A stretch of DNA of 64,000 nt. Origin: Furcasterigmium furcatum (Eukaryota; Ascomycota; Sordariomycetes; Glomerellales; Plectosphaerellaceae). The position numbers and the translations under genes were made by a program. The notes under the pieces were generated by a model, which made no database searches, was not told the origin of the DNA, and saw nothing but the letters and a program-made list of their open reading frames with translations. The stretch is from contig BCIA01000001.1 in the NCBI GenBank assembly GCA_001599815.1, positions 748,934 to 812,933 of the forward strand, read 5' to 3'. How positions within the stretch are numbered: position 1 is the first letter of the stretch; every line of letters begins with the position of its first letter. Shown here piece after piece: positions 11,801-24,200 of this stretch.

Positions 11801-14150
11801 CACCGTATGTAGTGTATCTGTAGTAGATTACGTCGTGCGTCTTCGTACGAGCGAGGTGGGAAGACAGCCAGCTTGCGCCCGTCGAGCAACCAACGTATTC
11901 TAGCACTGTCGATCTTCAGGCATCCCCGCATCCCCCATAGGGCGGCGAAAAGCTTCCCATCAGCCGAATCGACAACGGTAAATGTCGACCATTATTCCCG
12001 CTGTACGATGACGGAACGGAAGCCTGGTTGGCTGGGTCCAGCACAGCCTCTGAGAGGACGCCAATTCCCTAGCCTCGTGCTCCCTGAGTCGACTGGCTGG
12101 GGGAATGATCAGGGATGGGTCCCAATGGGTCCCGTAGATGGATGCATGCCCTGGGGATTCGACTGGCAGCTTCTGCTCTGCGCTCGCCACAACACCAAGA
12201 TTCGTGTTCAATCGAGTCACCTGGGTCGCCATGTTGTCCTGTTAATGATTCTCACTCGCTGGGACAAGAGTGCCTGGTCTGCACTGGATGAATGTGGGAA
12301 CATGGAAACATGTACCGAGGCTAAGCTGAAGAGGTCCCATGCGACCGTTTCTTGGTCCCGCTGATGAGCATTGGCAGCTGCCCTTCCAGGCAGGTTCCTG
12401 GCTCACGAGGGCACGTGTTCGAGCAGTCGGGTCATCGTCGCCGCGCGATCCATCAGGGATTCCACTCCTCTCCACCGTTTGTGCCCTAATAACGCCAACG
12501 CCAAAAACCAGGTCAGGTACGAAGTAGGCAGGCGATACGATGGAGCCGTTCTGCCGCTTCCATTCCATGTCATGCCTAGGTAGTCAGCAAGATCAAGCCA
12601 AGGTGAGGTACGTGACACGCGCGGGGCCTCCTTCAGAATAAACAAAAAAACGGGCGGCATCTCCGTTCTGGGAGGGTCCAGACCCAACCGGCACCTGGCA
12701 CGTCCCCGTCTTCGATTGAGGTGTCCCTACGATACACTCTCCGTTACCGCCCAGAGATGGGTTGGCGAGAGTCATGGGGGGTGAAGGAGCCGAGCTGAAC
12801 CCCTGAAGATCGCAAAGTGGCTTTTCGGGAACTTTCTACACATTTCGTGGTCTTGATGGTTTCTCGGGGCGGTGTGGACAGAGGTAGTCGTCGACAGATA
12901 CTTGAGACGGAAGAGATATCATGAAGCTGACGGGATGTACAAACTTGAATCGGGTGGCCGTCAACTAATTACTTCACGCTTCCAATACACCGCCATAGGC
13001 AACAGGTAATCAATCTAAGGTAAGTAAGTCATACTTCCTTGTATGGTGATCGCCTCTGGGGCCGGTCGTCATTTGGCTGAAGAAGACGCAACAGGGGAGG
13101 AGATTCGGAACGAATTCCTACGGCCCATCAGGGTGATGTGACTTCCTGACTGGGGCTGGGGAGGAGAGGAAAAAAAAAGGGCGTCAGGGCTTCTAGCACA
13201 TTTCCAAGGCTTCCATGGCCTCCGTCGCTCGCCGCTTTTGCCGCAGCCGGAACGGCAGGGCGCATGACGAGAAACTATTCCCGAAAGGGCATGTTTGGTC
13301 TCGCCGTCGCCGTCAGGCTGACGTGTGAGTGGACGTCGGGATCCACGGGCGATCCGCTTTCGAAGATATGGAAGGCCGAGAGAAGGCTTCGAATGCTTCT
13401 AGCGTGGCGCCACAACCCTCATCCCTGCGCAAAAAGGCGAGACGGTCCACCCCACCGTCTCATCGGGTCGACCACTCGCGGAAGGAAAGACCGGGATGAG
13501 GCAGAGGGTGGAGTACCCGATACATTGCGAGTACCACCCCAGCCCAGCTGGTCTCCAGTCAGAGACAGGCACGGGGTGCTCTGGTGGACTGACTGACTAC
13601 AACTCCTTTGAGCAGGTGCTGAGGGGCGTGCTTGGGCATGAGGTGGTAACGAGGTCCTTGGCTGTTGTATTGAACACTCTGGGGTCTCACGTCTGTGTCG
13701 TGTCGGTAAGGGGAAGCAGAAGCAATGGAACAAGCCATGTAATCATGAGATACGGACGTGCCGTGCCTGCCTGCCTGCCCGATCCACCACGAGCGGATGG
13801 AGAGTCCCGAGGCAGGGCGCCGAAGGAAGGCGTGCTGGCTTTTGTTTGAGGATGGTATTGTTGGACTTCGCCCTCTCAGAGAAAGGGACGGACAGGGCCC
13901 GGGAGGCCAACTAGTTGACAGACCCCGGGCATATATGCGTGACCGGGTGAAGATCGGCGGGCGTGGCCTTCTGACCTTCCCAAGTCGCCCGGATAGTCCG
14001 GCGCCAAAAGTTGAGTAGCCTCGAAGTACCCCATACCTCTCTTGTCTAGCCAGGCCCACGCTTTATTGGTACAGATGGGGGCTGCTGGACCCATCCCCAT
14101 CACCCCCCAACCCCGTCCACTGCTTTCGCTTCGTCCAGTCGCCCTTGCCT
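8852..14150. other. 5.3-kb region without supported genes
   Basis: Both strands were read. Frames of up to about 280 codons exist but are Arg/Pro/Ser-rich, overlap others on the opposite strand, and show no motif, plausible splicing or fungal coding bias. Features seen: an A-rich run after ULP1 (about 8876-8906), a short tandem repeat at 8961-8990, GATGACAC repeats at about 9947-9980, and a few TACCTAGGTA-like motifs. It may hold a long non-coding transcript or distal regulatory DNA for the RGS gene; nothing in the sequence proves this. Confidence 0.4.
8961..8990 (+). repeat. Three-copy tandem repeat of CTTGGGTTTG
   Basis: Three consecutive 10-nt units (the first with T in place of the initial C) lie in the presumed 3' region of ULP1. 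The unit is T/G-rich, so slippage is a sufficient explanation. Confidence 0.75.
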
Positions 14151-15470
14151 CCTGGTACACGTACCCCGTTTGAATCCATGCGCGCAAGAATCACACCAGC
14201 ATACGCCTTCGAAAGCTTCAGCAGGTGCCCGCCAACCCGCCCACACACCCCGTCTCTCCCTCCCTCTTCGTTCCCTTACCTTGCCTGCGAACCCGGGCCG
14301 ATCGATTGTCTTGGGTCACTTTCGCTCCCCTTTCTCGATCCTCTCTTCTCCCTTTTCCTCTCCAGAAACATCGACTCAATCTACATCACCAACTGTTGTC
14401 GCTGGACGGAGGGATTTCCTTTTCGGCAACTTGTCTCGAACACAGCACCCTCCTCGCCCCCCTCGCACTCAGATCAATCCGAGCCCGCCGGCAAGCCCGT
14501 CATTCCGGAGGCGGTTCTACTTTGTCGACGATTCGCCCCCTCCCAAATCGGATCAAGGCTGCCTCGTTGTACCCTTGGCATTCTTGACTCTCTTGTCTTG
14601 GACCAACAACGCCCTTCAGTTCTCTTGGGGCCTATAATTTTCCTTCCATCACCCTTTCTCGAACAGTCCAAGGCCTGCGAAACCTTGTCTTGTCGTTCCT
14701 TTGCCTCTTTGACCCCTCGAACCCTGACCCTCGTTGCAAGGACCTCTTGTTCCCGAAGAATCTGCCGCAAACAGCACGGGCGCCAGGTTTCGACTAGTCT
14801 GGCCTTCTAGAACTTCGACGTCTGCAAGCCACGAACAAGCCCACTTCGCGAAGGGCGTCATTCCGATCAAGCGAGACCGAGACGCCGGGAATTTCCTTCG
14901 ACGACATCTTCTCGTCCTCGGCATCCAAGACAAACAACACCAAAACAAACGGCGACTCTGCCAGCATTCCTCAAGGGGCCAATCTCGCCGCTCGTCCCGC
15001 TGCCTGCATCCGTCTCGCGTCGTACCGCCTGACAGTTCCCTCCCCGCTGCGCACTGCCACGACTCGCCTCCCCATTCCTTTGTCACGGTTGAGGTCAAGC
15101 GCGCTCGCTTTGTCTCACCTTCCCACCGCCAGGAATCATACCACTCTCGCCTCTGTCCCCTTTCTGCTACGATCCGACCACCGTCTCTCGCCAATCAACT
15201 CTTCGATTACCTCGTCTCCCCGCCTGCGAGCTTCCACGGCTTCTGCGACCAAATAACCTCACAACGACCACCACAACGCTTTACCCGTGTCGTGCTATCT
15301 CGAGCGCGACCGCAACCTGTGCTACATGACCGGAGCACGACGTCAGAAAACCAACTCCCCAACGCGCGAATAACATTCGCCATCACTGACAGATCTCATC
15401 GAGTTCGATCCCCTCTCGCTTGACACTGCGAGTGCCCCAAGACCTCGGACGTCTCTCCCCTCTTGTGGCA
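14151..15470 (+). promoter_or_regulatory. CT-rich promoter and long leader of the RGS gene
   Basis: About 1.3 kb of strongly pyrimidine-biased + strand sequence (many CCTC, TCTC and CTTC runs) runs directly into the RGS start. Several short upstream reading frames begin in it. Long, uORF-containing, CT-rich 5' leaders are typical of regulatory genes in filamentous ascomycetes. The transcription start cannot be placed from sequence. Confidence 0.5.
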
Positions 15471-16538
15471 ATGAGAAGGCCTAGGACAAGAACACAACAC
15501 GCCGTGTACCTAAGTCCTTCCCCATCGCCCGACCGCGAACTGTCACCGCCCCTCCCGGCATCAGTCCTGCCGGACTGGGACGCCGCCATTATGCCCACAT
15601 CTCGACCGTCGAGCGCCGCCATGGCCTCGACTTCCGGCCACCTGTGGCCCGGCCAACCTCCTACGTTGGCTGAAATTCTATCCAACACCTCTTCTCCACC
15701 ATGGACCTTGGCCGCATTCATGGCCTATCTCTCCCAGAACCACTGTCTTGAGACCCTCGAGTTCACCATGGATGCGGATCGCTACCGGAACGCCCACGGC
15801 AAGATCTTGTCTGATCAGGCCTGGGCCCGGGACGGCAACGATCATGTGTGTTCACTATGGGAGAAGTTGATGCAGGCGTACATCATCCCCTACGCCCCTC
15901 GCGAGGTGAATTTGCCGGCCAGGGTCCGCGATCGTCTCTTGGCTCGCGATTATTCCTCGGTTCCGCCGCCACCTAGCGAATTGGATGAGGCGGTGGCCAT
16001 CGTCTACGAACTTATGAACGACTCAGTCCTTCTCCCATTCATCGAATCCTTGTCCCCGGTCTACGGTGAGACCTTTGATGAGGAGCTTGCATTGGAGGCG
16101 GCTCGGGAAAGCCGCTCACGGTCTAGACTCCACGGCGATGCTGGCGCGTCCAGGTTAGAAGACCCGAGCCGTTCGCCCAAGTTCTTTCCTCAACTAACCT
16201 TCCCTCGCAGCGGGAGCAACAGTCGGGCCCCGTCCGTGTCTGCAGACCATGCCGATCGTGAAGGCCTCACTGATGACAGTGGTAGTGCCGCTTCACCTGG
16301 CACTGAGCCCATGACACCGCCCACCACCCCGCCGACCTCGGAATGGACTTTCAATCATTCTCCTGGTGGGTTTCAGAGAGCATTGACCGCCCACAACAAT
16401 GGTTGGAAGAAGGTCGGCGCCAAGCTTGGCTTCAACCGCAGGTCCCGGCCAGCCAGTCGCCGGCCTAACCCGACCTCGTCGAGTCATGTTGATCCCGACG
16501 TTTCCATGAGTGACGCTGGTCACCATGAGCCTAGGTAG
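15471..16538 (+). CDS. RGS-domain protein (RgsA-like regulator of G-protein signalling)
   Basis: GTPase-activating protein for heterotrimeric G-alpha subunits; it shortens G-protein signalling that controls growth and stress responses. The frame from the ATG at 15471 encodes 355 aa. Residues about 64-195 match a fungal RGS box: TLAEILSN start, the AFMAYLSQNHCLETLEF helix, WEKLMQAYI in the middle and a long last helix ending LLPFIESL. This order resembles Aspergillus RgsA (about 360 aa), but symbol-level assignment is uncertain. The tail is Ser/Pro-rich and ends with a basic segment. Alternative starts at 15591 and 15621 would trim a disordered 40-50 residue N-terminus without touching the RGS box. 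The frame ends in TAG at 16536-16538 but reopens at once in the same frame for 268 codons; see the next entry. Confidence 0.82.
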   Translation: MRRPRTRTQHAVYLSPSPSPDRELSPPLPASVLPDWDAAIMPTSRPSSAAMASTSGHLWPGQPPTLAEILSNTSSPPWTLAAFMAYLSQNHCLETLEFTMDADRYRNAHGKILSDQAWARDGNDHVCSLWEKLMQAYIIPYAPREVNLPARVRDRLLARDYSSVPPPPSELDEAVAIVYELMNDSVLLPFIESLSPVYGETFDEELALEAARESRSRSRLHGDAGASRLEDPSRSPKFFPQLTFPRSGSNSRAPSVSADHADREGLTDDSGSAASPGTEPMTPPTTPPTSEWTFNHSPGGFQRALTAHNNGWKKVGAKLGFNRRSRPASRRPNPTSSSHVDPDVSMSDAGHHEPR

Positions 16539-16550
16539 GGGTCACAGGTC

Positions 16551-17357
16551 ATGCTATCGACTACACCCACGTCTCCAGCCGACTCGTCCTCCCAAATTGC
16601 CCTGTACGACAGTGGAACTTCAAGTCCGTGGGAAGATCCCCATCCAGGCAGACGGCTGTCCGTTGCTCTTGAGGCAGGCCTGGGCTTGGTGGGGGGGGCA
16701 GAAGACCGTGGGTGCAAGGATGGCATGGCCGCAAAAGGACAAAGTCCACCGAAACACCTTCGACCATGGCTGGTCCGTCGAGCACATATCACTTCTACGG
16801 GGTCCCAGTCATCCCCATCCGAGACAGATAGGTCTCGCACCAACAGCATGGTATCGACAATGGAACGCAAAGTCAGCGACTCGTCAACCTCTGCCTCGAT
16901 CTGCAGCCTAGGCCCCGTCAACACAGCAGCCCAGTCCTCTGGCACATTGGTTGAGCTTGTCGGTACGAAACACAGGCCGAGCCCTACAGCGTCAGAACAG
17001 TCTTCCTCACCACCAAATGGATGCATGCTCTCTGACCTGTCCAACTTGGTTGGCATGGGAGGCAATGTTGTCCATGTTGACGGATGCGTCGACACCACAG
17101 CCGAATCTTCCGAGGCGCATTGCCGTGCTGCTCCTGATGGCGATGTTTATGGTTGGGATGCTGAGCTCAACCGCCAGTTGGACCTCGGCCGCACGCCGAC
17201 GATACCTAGGGATAATCCCTGCGACTGCAACGTGGAGTATGCCTACCGCAGGACAACGAGTGCCAAGCGGAGCCTCCTCAACCGGGTCTTCAGTTTGGGT
17301 AGCACCCCGCGCAGCGTAGCCGTCGCGGTCCGGCGAACACCCAGCACTACCAGCTGA
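16551..17357 (+). CDS. Possible 3' exon of the RGS gene (in-frame continuation)
   Basis: A 268-codon open frame starts 12 nt after the RGS TAG and is in the same frame. Its product is Ser/Thr/Pro-rich with short basic patches and no recognised domain. A 78-nt intron from 16535 (GTAGGG donor) to 16612 (CGACAG acceptor) would remove the stop and keep frame, giving an RGS protein of about 603 aa; an alternative acceptor at 16651 (117 nt) also keeps frame. Otherwise this is 3' UTR that happens to be open, or a separate hypothetical gene. The sequence alone does not decide. Confidence 0.4.
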   Translation: MLSTTPTSPADSSSQIALYDSGTSSPWEDPHPGRRLSVALEAGLGLVGGAEDRGCKDGMAAKGQSPPKHLRPWLVRRAHITSTGSQSSPSETDRSRTNSMVSTMERKVSDSSTSASICSLGPVNTAAQSSGTLVELVGTKHRPSPTASEQSSSPPNGCMLSDLSNLVGMGGNVVHVDGCVDTTAESSEAHCRAAPDGDVYGWDAELNRQLDLGRTPTIPRDNPCDCNVEYAYRRTTSAKRSLLNRVFSLGSTPRSVAVAVRRTPSTTS

Positions 17358-18032
17358 GATCGGGGTCGCCTCGCTCGGCCGAGGACAGTCGGCATACCCC
17401 CTGACTACCTCAAGAGATCCCACCAGCAATCTTTCGGGACACGGCATTGCGAACGATTTATAGATGTTCAGCAAGATATCAAGCATCAGCGGAGTTTGCT
17501 TATCATTTGATTTTAACCACCCTTCTATCTACCTTCCATCCTCTATACACCTCAGGCAATGGGGGTGTGGATCATACACACGGAAACGGCCCTCAAAATT
17601 TTGTACGACTGCATTGCATGGTGTTGGGCGGGATGAGCGCACTTTGGTTCTTTCTTTTGTCTGGCGGAGCAACAAAAACGCATTTAGAGCGGGAGGATGA
17701 CCGGCGGCATCGGTTCAAAGATACCCCAACCCCCTTTTGCGCGGGGAAGAAGGACGGGAGGGTCAGGCATGCATACATACCCGGAATGGCACCAGGCGTT
17801 AAACACTTCTATGCTGGGATCTCTTGGATGAGCACACCACTTGTTAGATTTGGGAATGGCAATCCCTCACGGGACAGCCTTAATATGTTGGAGCACATCG
17901 GCCTCCAAGAAAGGCTTAAATTCACCAGAGTTCCACCACAACCGCCAGACGTTGTCCAGCTAATTACGTGCCTCTGTTAAGTACACACAAGACTACCGTA
18001 GTCAGAGACTGAAAAGTGCCCACATGTCCGGT
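17358..18032. other. Convergent 3' intergenic region, RGS/TFB1
   Basis: This 675-nt AT-richer stretch lies between the 3' ends of the plus-strand RGS gene and the minus-strand TFB1 gene. The longest frame in it has no protein-like composition. It probably contains both 3' UTRs and poly(A) sites. Confidence 0.5.
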
Positions 18033-20047
18033 CTACCCTTCAGTGGTTTGCTGCAGCCCCTCCTCCGCGAGAGCCTTGCTATAATCTTCCTGTGCCTTCT
18101 TCAGAGCATCGACGATGGGCTTCATCATCTGCTCCACCGCTGTCTTTCCCCCCTTGACCTGCCTCGGATGCCAGCTCCGGTCCTTGACGCCGGTTCTCTT
18201 GTACTTTGCCTTGATCTCCGCCGTCTTAACCTCAATGATCTGCTTCCTAGCCGCGTCCGCGTCCGCGGCTACGGCGCAGATCCGCTCCTCCGACCGCCGG
18301 AGTGACTCAACTAGGTACTGCAGCTCCATGGCCCTATCGGGGTCTCCGGAGAGGAACGCCGTCCAGAACTGGTGGAGGAACTCGACGGTCGTGGCGTGGG
18401 TGAGCTGGCACCTTTCGGCAATGTCGGCGGGAAGCCCCATCACGTCCGTTGCAGCAGAGCCGCTACCGTACTTCTCCTTACGGCGACGCTTCACGCCCTG
18501 CATGACGTCAAGCTCGGCCCTCTTGCGGGAGGCGCGGGACCCGACATGAGGTTTCCGCAGGGTAGCGTCGTCGCTATCGCTATTATCCATGGTGCCAATC
18601 GCCTCGTGGAGGTTGATGCCTGCGGTCTTGTCGGCGGCGAGGAGCTCTATGTCAGTCTGCACCTCGAGGAGGACATCATTGGGGCGCTGCCTCGCGAAAA
18701 GAGCGGTGTTGCCGGATTGGGTCTGCTCATTGTTGGAGAAGAAGCGGCTCTGTTCCTTGACGTTGAGAATGACGCGTTGCTCCTCGGTGTCGCCGCGGAG
18801 ATCGCGGAGGGCGAGTTGTCGGAATGTTGTGTCGTCTGGCTCGTTCGATGCCCCAGGATCTGCAGCGTCCGATGGTGTGACGTTGGACATGATCTTCTCA
18901 CTTAGGCTATTCAGGGTCTTGACGATGAGTACGTTCTTTCGAGGACGCATCTCGACGTCCTTTTGGTTGCCTGACTTGAAACCGCCGGTGTTTTCCTCGT
19001 TCCCTTCGACGTCAATGATGTGAGGGACACTTTGGCTCATGATCCTGCTCTGGAAGGCCAGTGTGTTCTCACTATCATCGTGGTTATCAAAGAGAGGATC
19101 GCGCACGATGCCCTCCTTCTTCTCGTCCTGGACCTTGTCGCCCCTCAGAGTTCGGGAGAGCTTGCTCAGGAAGAAGCGTGACCAGAACTCTGCCTCTGGG
19201 ACCTTCGGTACGTTCTCGTCGTAGAGCCGTTTTATGAGTGGATGCTGGCTGAAGATGAGCTGGACCTGCTCCACGCTGATGTTGAGCTTGAGTTCTTCTC
19301 CTTCAGTCCGTGGCTTGATAGTAGACAGAACATTGTATGCGCCACGCTTCTGGTTCATCTCGATTGCATGAGCACGTAGCAGACTTGTCCGCGTCGACCA
19401 AAATTGTGCATTAAATGCAGCATCAGAAATGGAGTCTGGCTTGGTTGCCCTTGCCTCCATGTAGGTTTGGTTCAGATCTCGGTCTGCCTTCATCAAGGAT
19501 TGCTGTAGCCCAATATCGGACTTGAGCTGGGAGTCGTCAAACCACCGAGCTACGGCGGGCTTGGCGTTGACTGAGCTGGCAAAAGCCATGGACCCCGACC
19601 CACTCCCTACCTTTCCAGGAGTGCCGTTGGCCGTGGGGGTACCCGTGGATGATGCTGCTTTGGGAAGGGTTGGGTCGCCAGAGCGAACCTCTTGCAACAG
19701 CCTGGATAAGACATCTTTGACTGCATCTGCCTCTGGTCGAGCTTCAGGCGACGTGAAAGTGAACATGTAGTTTGTAGGTTCTGCAGCACCTGGTGCCTTC
19801 TCGATGATCTTCAGGATGACCTTCGGGTTGGTTGGTGGAGTCTGCTGAAGGTCTGTGACGACATTAGTGGTGAGGCGCCTGCCTGAGCACACGGCAACTT
19901 ACTGGCAATGTTTGCCAGCGATAGTGAGACTGTTGGTGGGCCTGTTCCTGTGCCCGGTGTCCAGGTGACACGGGTTTGATCGGGGGATATCGTCAGGATA
20001 CCATCCTTCTTCTTGAAGGAGGCCCGACCTGAAGGTATCGTGGCCAT
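18033..20047 (-). CDS. TFB1: TFIIH core subunit TFB1/p62
   Basis: Structural subunit of the general transcription and nucleotide-excision-repair factor TFIIH in the nucleus. Two exons (minus strand): 20047-19903 and 19852-18033, separated by a 50-nt GTAAGT...CACAG intron; the product is 654 aa (yeast Tfb1 is 642). The N-terminal 110 residues fit the PH-like domain that contacts activators and Rad2/Rad4-type repair proteins: it begins with an FKKKDGILTI strand and continues through NLQQTP after the splice. Two BSD-like segments follow; the clearest is near residues 250-330 with EAEFWSRFFLSKL. The C-terminal region is helical and ends in a Lys-rich stretch. It is divergent from KGD1, with about 1.15 kb between starts. 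Confidence 0.92.
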
Positions 20048-21205
20048 GGCGTCAGGTCCGGCAGGAACAGGCGATCCCTGGCCAGAAGCGTTGATCCAGG
20101 AAGATGAGTCTCAAGCTCTGGGGGGTTCGGGCTGCCAGGTCATTGGGTGCGTGGTTGAGATGTCTGTCAAAACAACTGCGTGGGTGATGGCTGTCGCGTG
20201 AGGTCAAGTTATTGCTCGCGAAAGCTTTGAGACAAACGCGGAAAGAGTCAGGTACGTCGCATAGCGTGGGTGATGCTCCTCCCTAGTCTCCCGAAGCCAG
20301 ATTGTAATCTCTGGGTGGTGATCGCGGTGGCGATGTCGTGCGTTGAAAACGAGGTGGCCAGGCTGGATTCACAGATGACAATTGGAAGTCTAGAAGTTCA
20401 GATGGACGTCAAAGAAGTCCGCCACATTGTTACTTGTGGCGCGGCAGGGTGGCTGCGGAGGAGAATGTAAGGTGTGTGACAAGGGGGCACCTGAGACAGT
20501 GAATGGTCTCGGAATAGGACTGTATGACCTCAAGATGCAGCTCTCGACACGGAAGCAGAGAGGCAAATTGAGGCTCAGGGGATGGCCCCTGGGCCCCAAA
20601 TTATTCTGTAAGCTTCGGAAAAATCACAACAGATAATTTGAGTCTTGATATCTCCCAGGTTTCGGAGACTAGGCCGACTTCATGCTGGCAAGGTCTGGTG
20701 CTCGGATGATGTCCGTTCGACATCCTGAGACGGATCTTTTCCGTGGCAGCCAATGCAGCCCAACGGCCAAGGTCGAAATCGCACAGTGCAGACCCACTTG
20801 GCGCATCCCTCCTCGGCCCTCAGGCAAATCCGAGGACTCTGAGTGGCTGGAGCCCCGGACTCCCGCTAATCCGCAGCTGTTTTGCCGAACAAGTGCACTG
20901 GAGGCGGCAGGAACCGGGCCTGGAACCAATTTTGCGCCCAGGTGCTACGACAGATGGCACTTTCCACGAGACCTTCGCCGTTTGCTTCTTCTCCTTCTTA
21001 GTCACGCATCTCCAATTCTCCTTTTCCTCCTCTCATCACGCTCCTCCTCCGACTCCTACGGCTTTGCAAGCCCTCGACTTACTCCGCCACTCCTTGCGTC
21101 CCCATCCCTAGCAACTGGGCCATTGGAGGACAGACCAGCCGGCTTCTATGTCCCCCAGGACAGCTCCGCTACCCCTATAGCCTGTTCCCAAAGACGTGCC
21201 TCGCC
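20048..21205. promoter_or_regulatory. Bidirectional promoter region TFB1/KGD1
   Basis: This 1.16-kb divergent spacer holds a CCAAT pentamer at 20750-20754, 452 nt before the KGD1 start, and a pyrimidine-rich block at about 20975-21110 that fits the KGD1 leader. No supported gene. KGD1 in yeast is a Hap2/3/4/5 target through CCAAT; use of this copy is inference. Confidence 0.5.
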
Positions 21206-24200
21206 ATGTTGCGAAGCTCCCTGAGCAAAGCCAGCACGCGGGTGCTCCAGAGCTCCCGCGGCTCGGCCGCCTCGACATGCCGTTTCTCGACCATCACCGC
21301 GACCTCCAACGCCCGCGTTGCGAGCTCAAAAGCTCTCGCCGCCGCTCGCCGCCCTCTGGCCCTCACGTCGCAGAGGTATTATGCCAGCGCCACCGAGAGG
21401 GCTCCCGAGTCCAACGACAACTTCCTCTCCGGCAACACGGCCAACTACATCGATGAGATGTACATACAGTGGAAGGAGGACCCCAAGAGCGTCCACGTCT
21501 CTTGGCAGGTCTACTTCCGCAACATGGAGTCTGGCGACATGCCCATTGCCCAGGCCTTCACGCCTCCTCCTTCTCTCGTCCCCAATGCTACCGGCGGCGT
21601 GCCTTCTCTCACCCGCGGTCTCGGCAGCGCCGACTCCGAAGTCGCCAACCACCTGAAAGTCCAGCTCCTTGTGCGCGCCTACCAGGCCCGCGGCCACCAC
21701 AAGGCTAACATCGACCCCCTCGGCATCCGAAATGAGCAGAAGGGCTTCGGTAACATCAAGCCCAAGGAGCTGACCCTCGAGCATTACCAGTTCACTGAGA
21801 AGGACCTCGACACCGAATACTCCCTCGGACCCGGTATCCTGCCTCGCTTCAAGCGCGATGGTCGCGACAAGATGACCCTGCGCGAGATCGTCGACGCCTG
21901 CGAGCGCATCTACTGTGGCTCCTATGGCATCGAGTTCATCCACATCCCCGACCGTGAGAAGTGCGACTGGCTGAGGGAGCGCATCGAGGTTCCCCATCCC
22001 TTCAAGTACAGCATCGACGAGAAGCGCCGTATCCTTGATCGTCTCATCTGGAGCTCCAGCTTCGAGTCGTTCCTCGCCACAAAGTACCCCAACGACAAGC
22101 GTTTCGGTCTCGAGGGCTGTGAAACCCTTGTCCCCGGCATGAAGGCTCTCATCGACCGCAGCGTCGACTACGGCGTCAAGGACATCGTCATTGGCATGCC
22201 CCATCGTGGCCGTCTCAACGTTCTCAGCAACGTCGTCAGGAAGCCCAACGAGTCCATCTTCAGCGAGTTCGCCGGTACCGCCGGCGCCGAGGATGAGGGC
22301 TCCGGTGACGTGAAGTACCATCTGGGCATGAACTTTGAGCGCCCTACCCCTTCCGGCAAGCGCGTCCAGCTCTCTCTCGTCGCTAACCCGTCTCATCTGG
22401 AGGCTGAGGACCCCGTTGTTCTCGGCAAGACCCGCGCCATCCAGCACTACAACGATGATGAGAAGGCTCATCGCACTGCCATGGGCGTCCTGCTGCACGG
22501 TGACGCTGCCTTCGCCGCTCAAGGTGTTGTCTATGAGTGCCTTGGCTTCTACTCTCTCCCCGCGTTCTCCACCGGCGGCACCATCCACCTGGTCGTCAAC
22601 AACCAGATCGGCTTCACCACTGATCCTCGCTTTGCCCGTTCCACCGCCTACTGTACCGACATTGCCAAGGCAATCGATGCCCCCGTCTTCCACGTCAACG
22701 CTGACGATGTCGAGGCCGTCAACTTCGTCTGCCAGATGGCTGCCGACTGGCGCGCCGAGTTCAAGCAGGACGTCATTATCGATCTCGTCTGCTACCGCAA
22801 GCACGGCCACAACGAGACTGATCAGCCCTCTTTCACCCAACCCCTAATGTACAAGCGCATCCAGTCGCACAAGTCTCAGATCGCCACCTATGTTGACAAG
22901 CTGCTCAATGATGGCTCCTTCACCAAGGAGGACATCGAGGAGCACAAGCAGTGGGTCTGGGGCATGCTGGAGGACAGCTTCTCCAAGTCCAAAGAGTACC
23001 AGCCGACCTCCAAGGAGTGGACGACGTCTGCCTGGAACGGCTTTAAGTCTCCCAAGGAGCTGGCCACTGAAGTCCTCCCCCACAACCCTACCAGCATCAA
23101 GCAGAGCACTCTGGAGCACATCGGCGAGATCATCGGCAATGCTCCCGAGGGCTTCAACATTCACCGCAACCTGAAGCGCATCCTCAACAACAGGACCAAG
23201 TCCGTTGTCGAGGGTAAGAACATCGACTTCCCCACCGCCGAGGCTCTTGCCTTTGGCTCCCTTGTGACTGAGGGACACCACGTCCGTGTTTCTGGCCAGG
23301 ATGTTGAGCGTGGAACCTTCTCCCAACGTCACGCTGTCTTCCACGACCAGGACAACGAGGACACCTACGTGCCCCTGCAGCATATCAGCGGCGACCAGGG
23401 CAAGTTCGTCATCTCCAACTCGTCCCTCAGCGAATTCGGCGCCCTCGGCTTCGAGTATGGCTACTCATTGACCTCCCCTAACGCTCTCGTCATGTGGGAG
23501 GCCCAGTTCGGTGACTTCGCCAACAACGCGCAATGTATCATCGATCAGTTCATCGCCTCCGGCGAGGTCAAGTGGATGCAGAGGACTGGTCTCGTCATGT
23601 CGCTCCCCCACGGTTACGACGGACAGGGTCCCGAGCACTCTTCCGGTCGTCTTGAGCGTTACCTGCAGCTCTGCAACGAGGATCCCCGCATCTTCCCCTC
23701 GCCTGAGAAGCTCGACCGCCAGCACCAGGACTGCAACATGCAGATCGTATACATGACCACTCCGTCCAATTTGTTCCACGTCCTCCGTCGCCAGCTTCAC
23801 AGGCAGTTCCGCAAGCGTAAGTCGTTCCACTGTGCTCCGTAGCCTCAAAATCAGCTACTAATCATTGCAGCCCTCATCATCTTCTTCTCCAAGTCGCTGC
23901 TCCGTCACCCTCTCGCCCGCTCCAACCTGGACGAGTTCACCGGCGAGTCGCACTTCCAGTGGATTATCCCCGACCCTGAGCACCAGACCGGCGCCATCAA
24001 GAAGCCCGAGGAGATCAAGCGCGTCATCCTGTGCACTGGCCAGGTCTGGGCTGCCCTGCACAAGTACCGTGCTGACAACAACATCGACGATGTTGCCTTC
24101 ACTCGTATCGAGCAGCTCAACCCCTTCCCTTGGCAGCAGCTTAAGGAGAACCTTGACCAATACCCCAACGCCGAGACTATTGTCTGGGCGCAGGAGGAGC

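Noticed and set aside
15398..15410. GTTCGATCC resembling a tRNA B box
   Set aside because: No A box at the right distance and no cloverleaf pairing around it; it lies in the CT-rich RGS leader.
21326..22840. 504-codon open frame on the minus strand opposite KGD1
   Set aside because: Its product is Val/Leu/Asp/Glu/Gly-rich repetitive text typical of the complement of C-ending codons. It lies fully inside an exon of a highly conserved gene.
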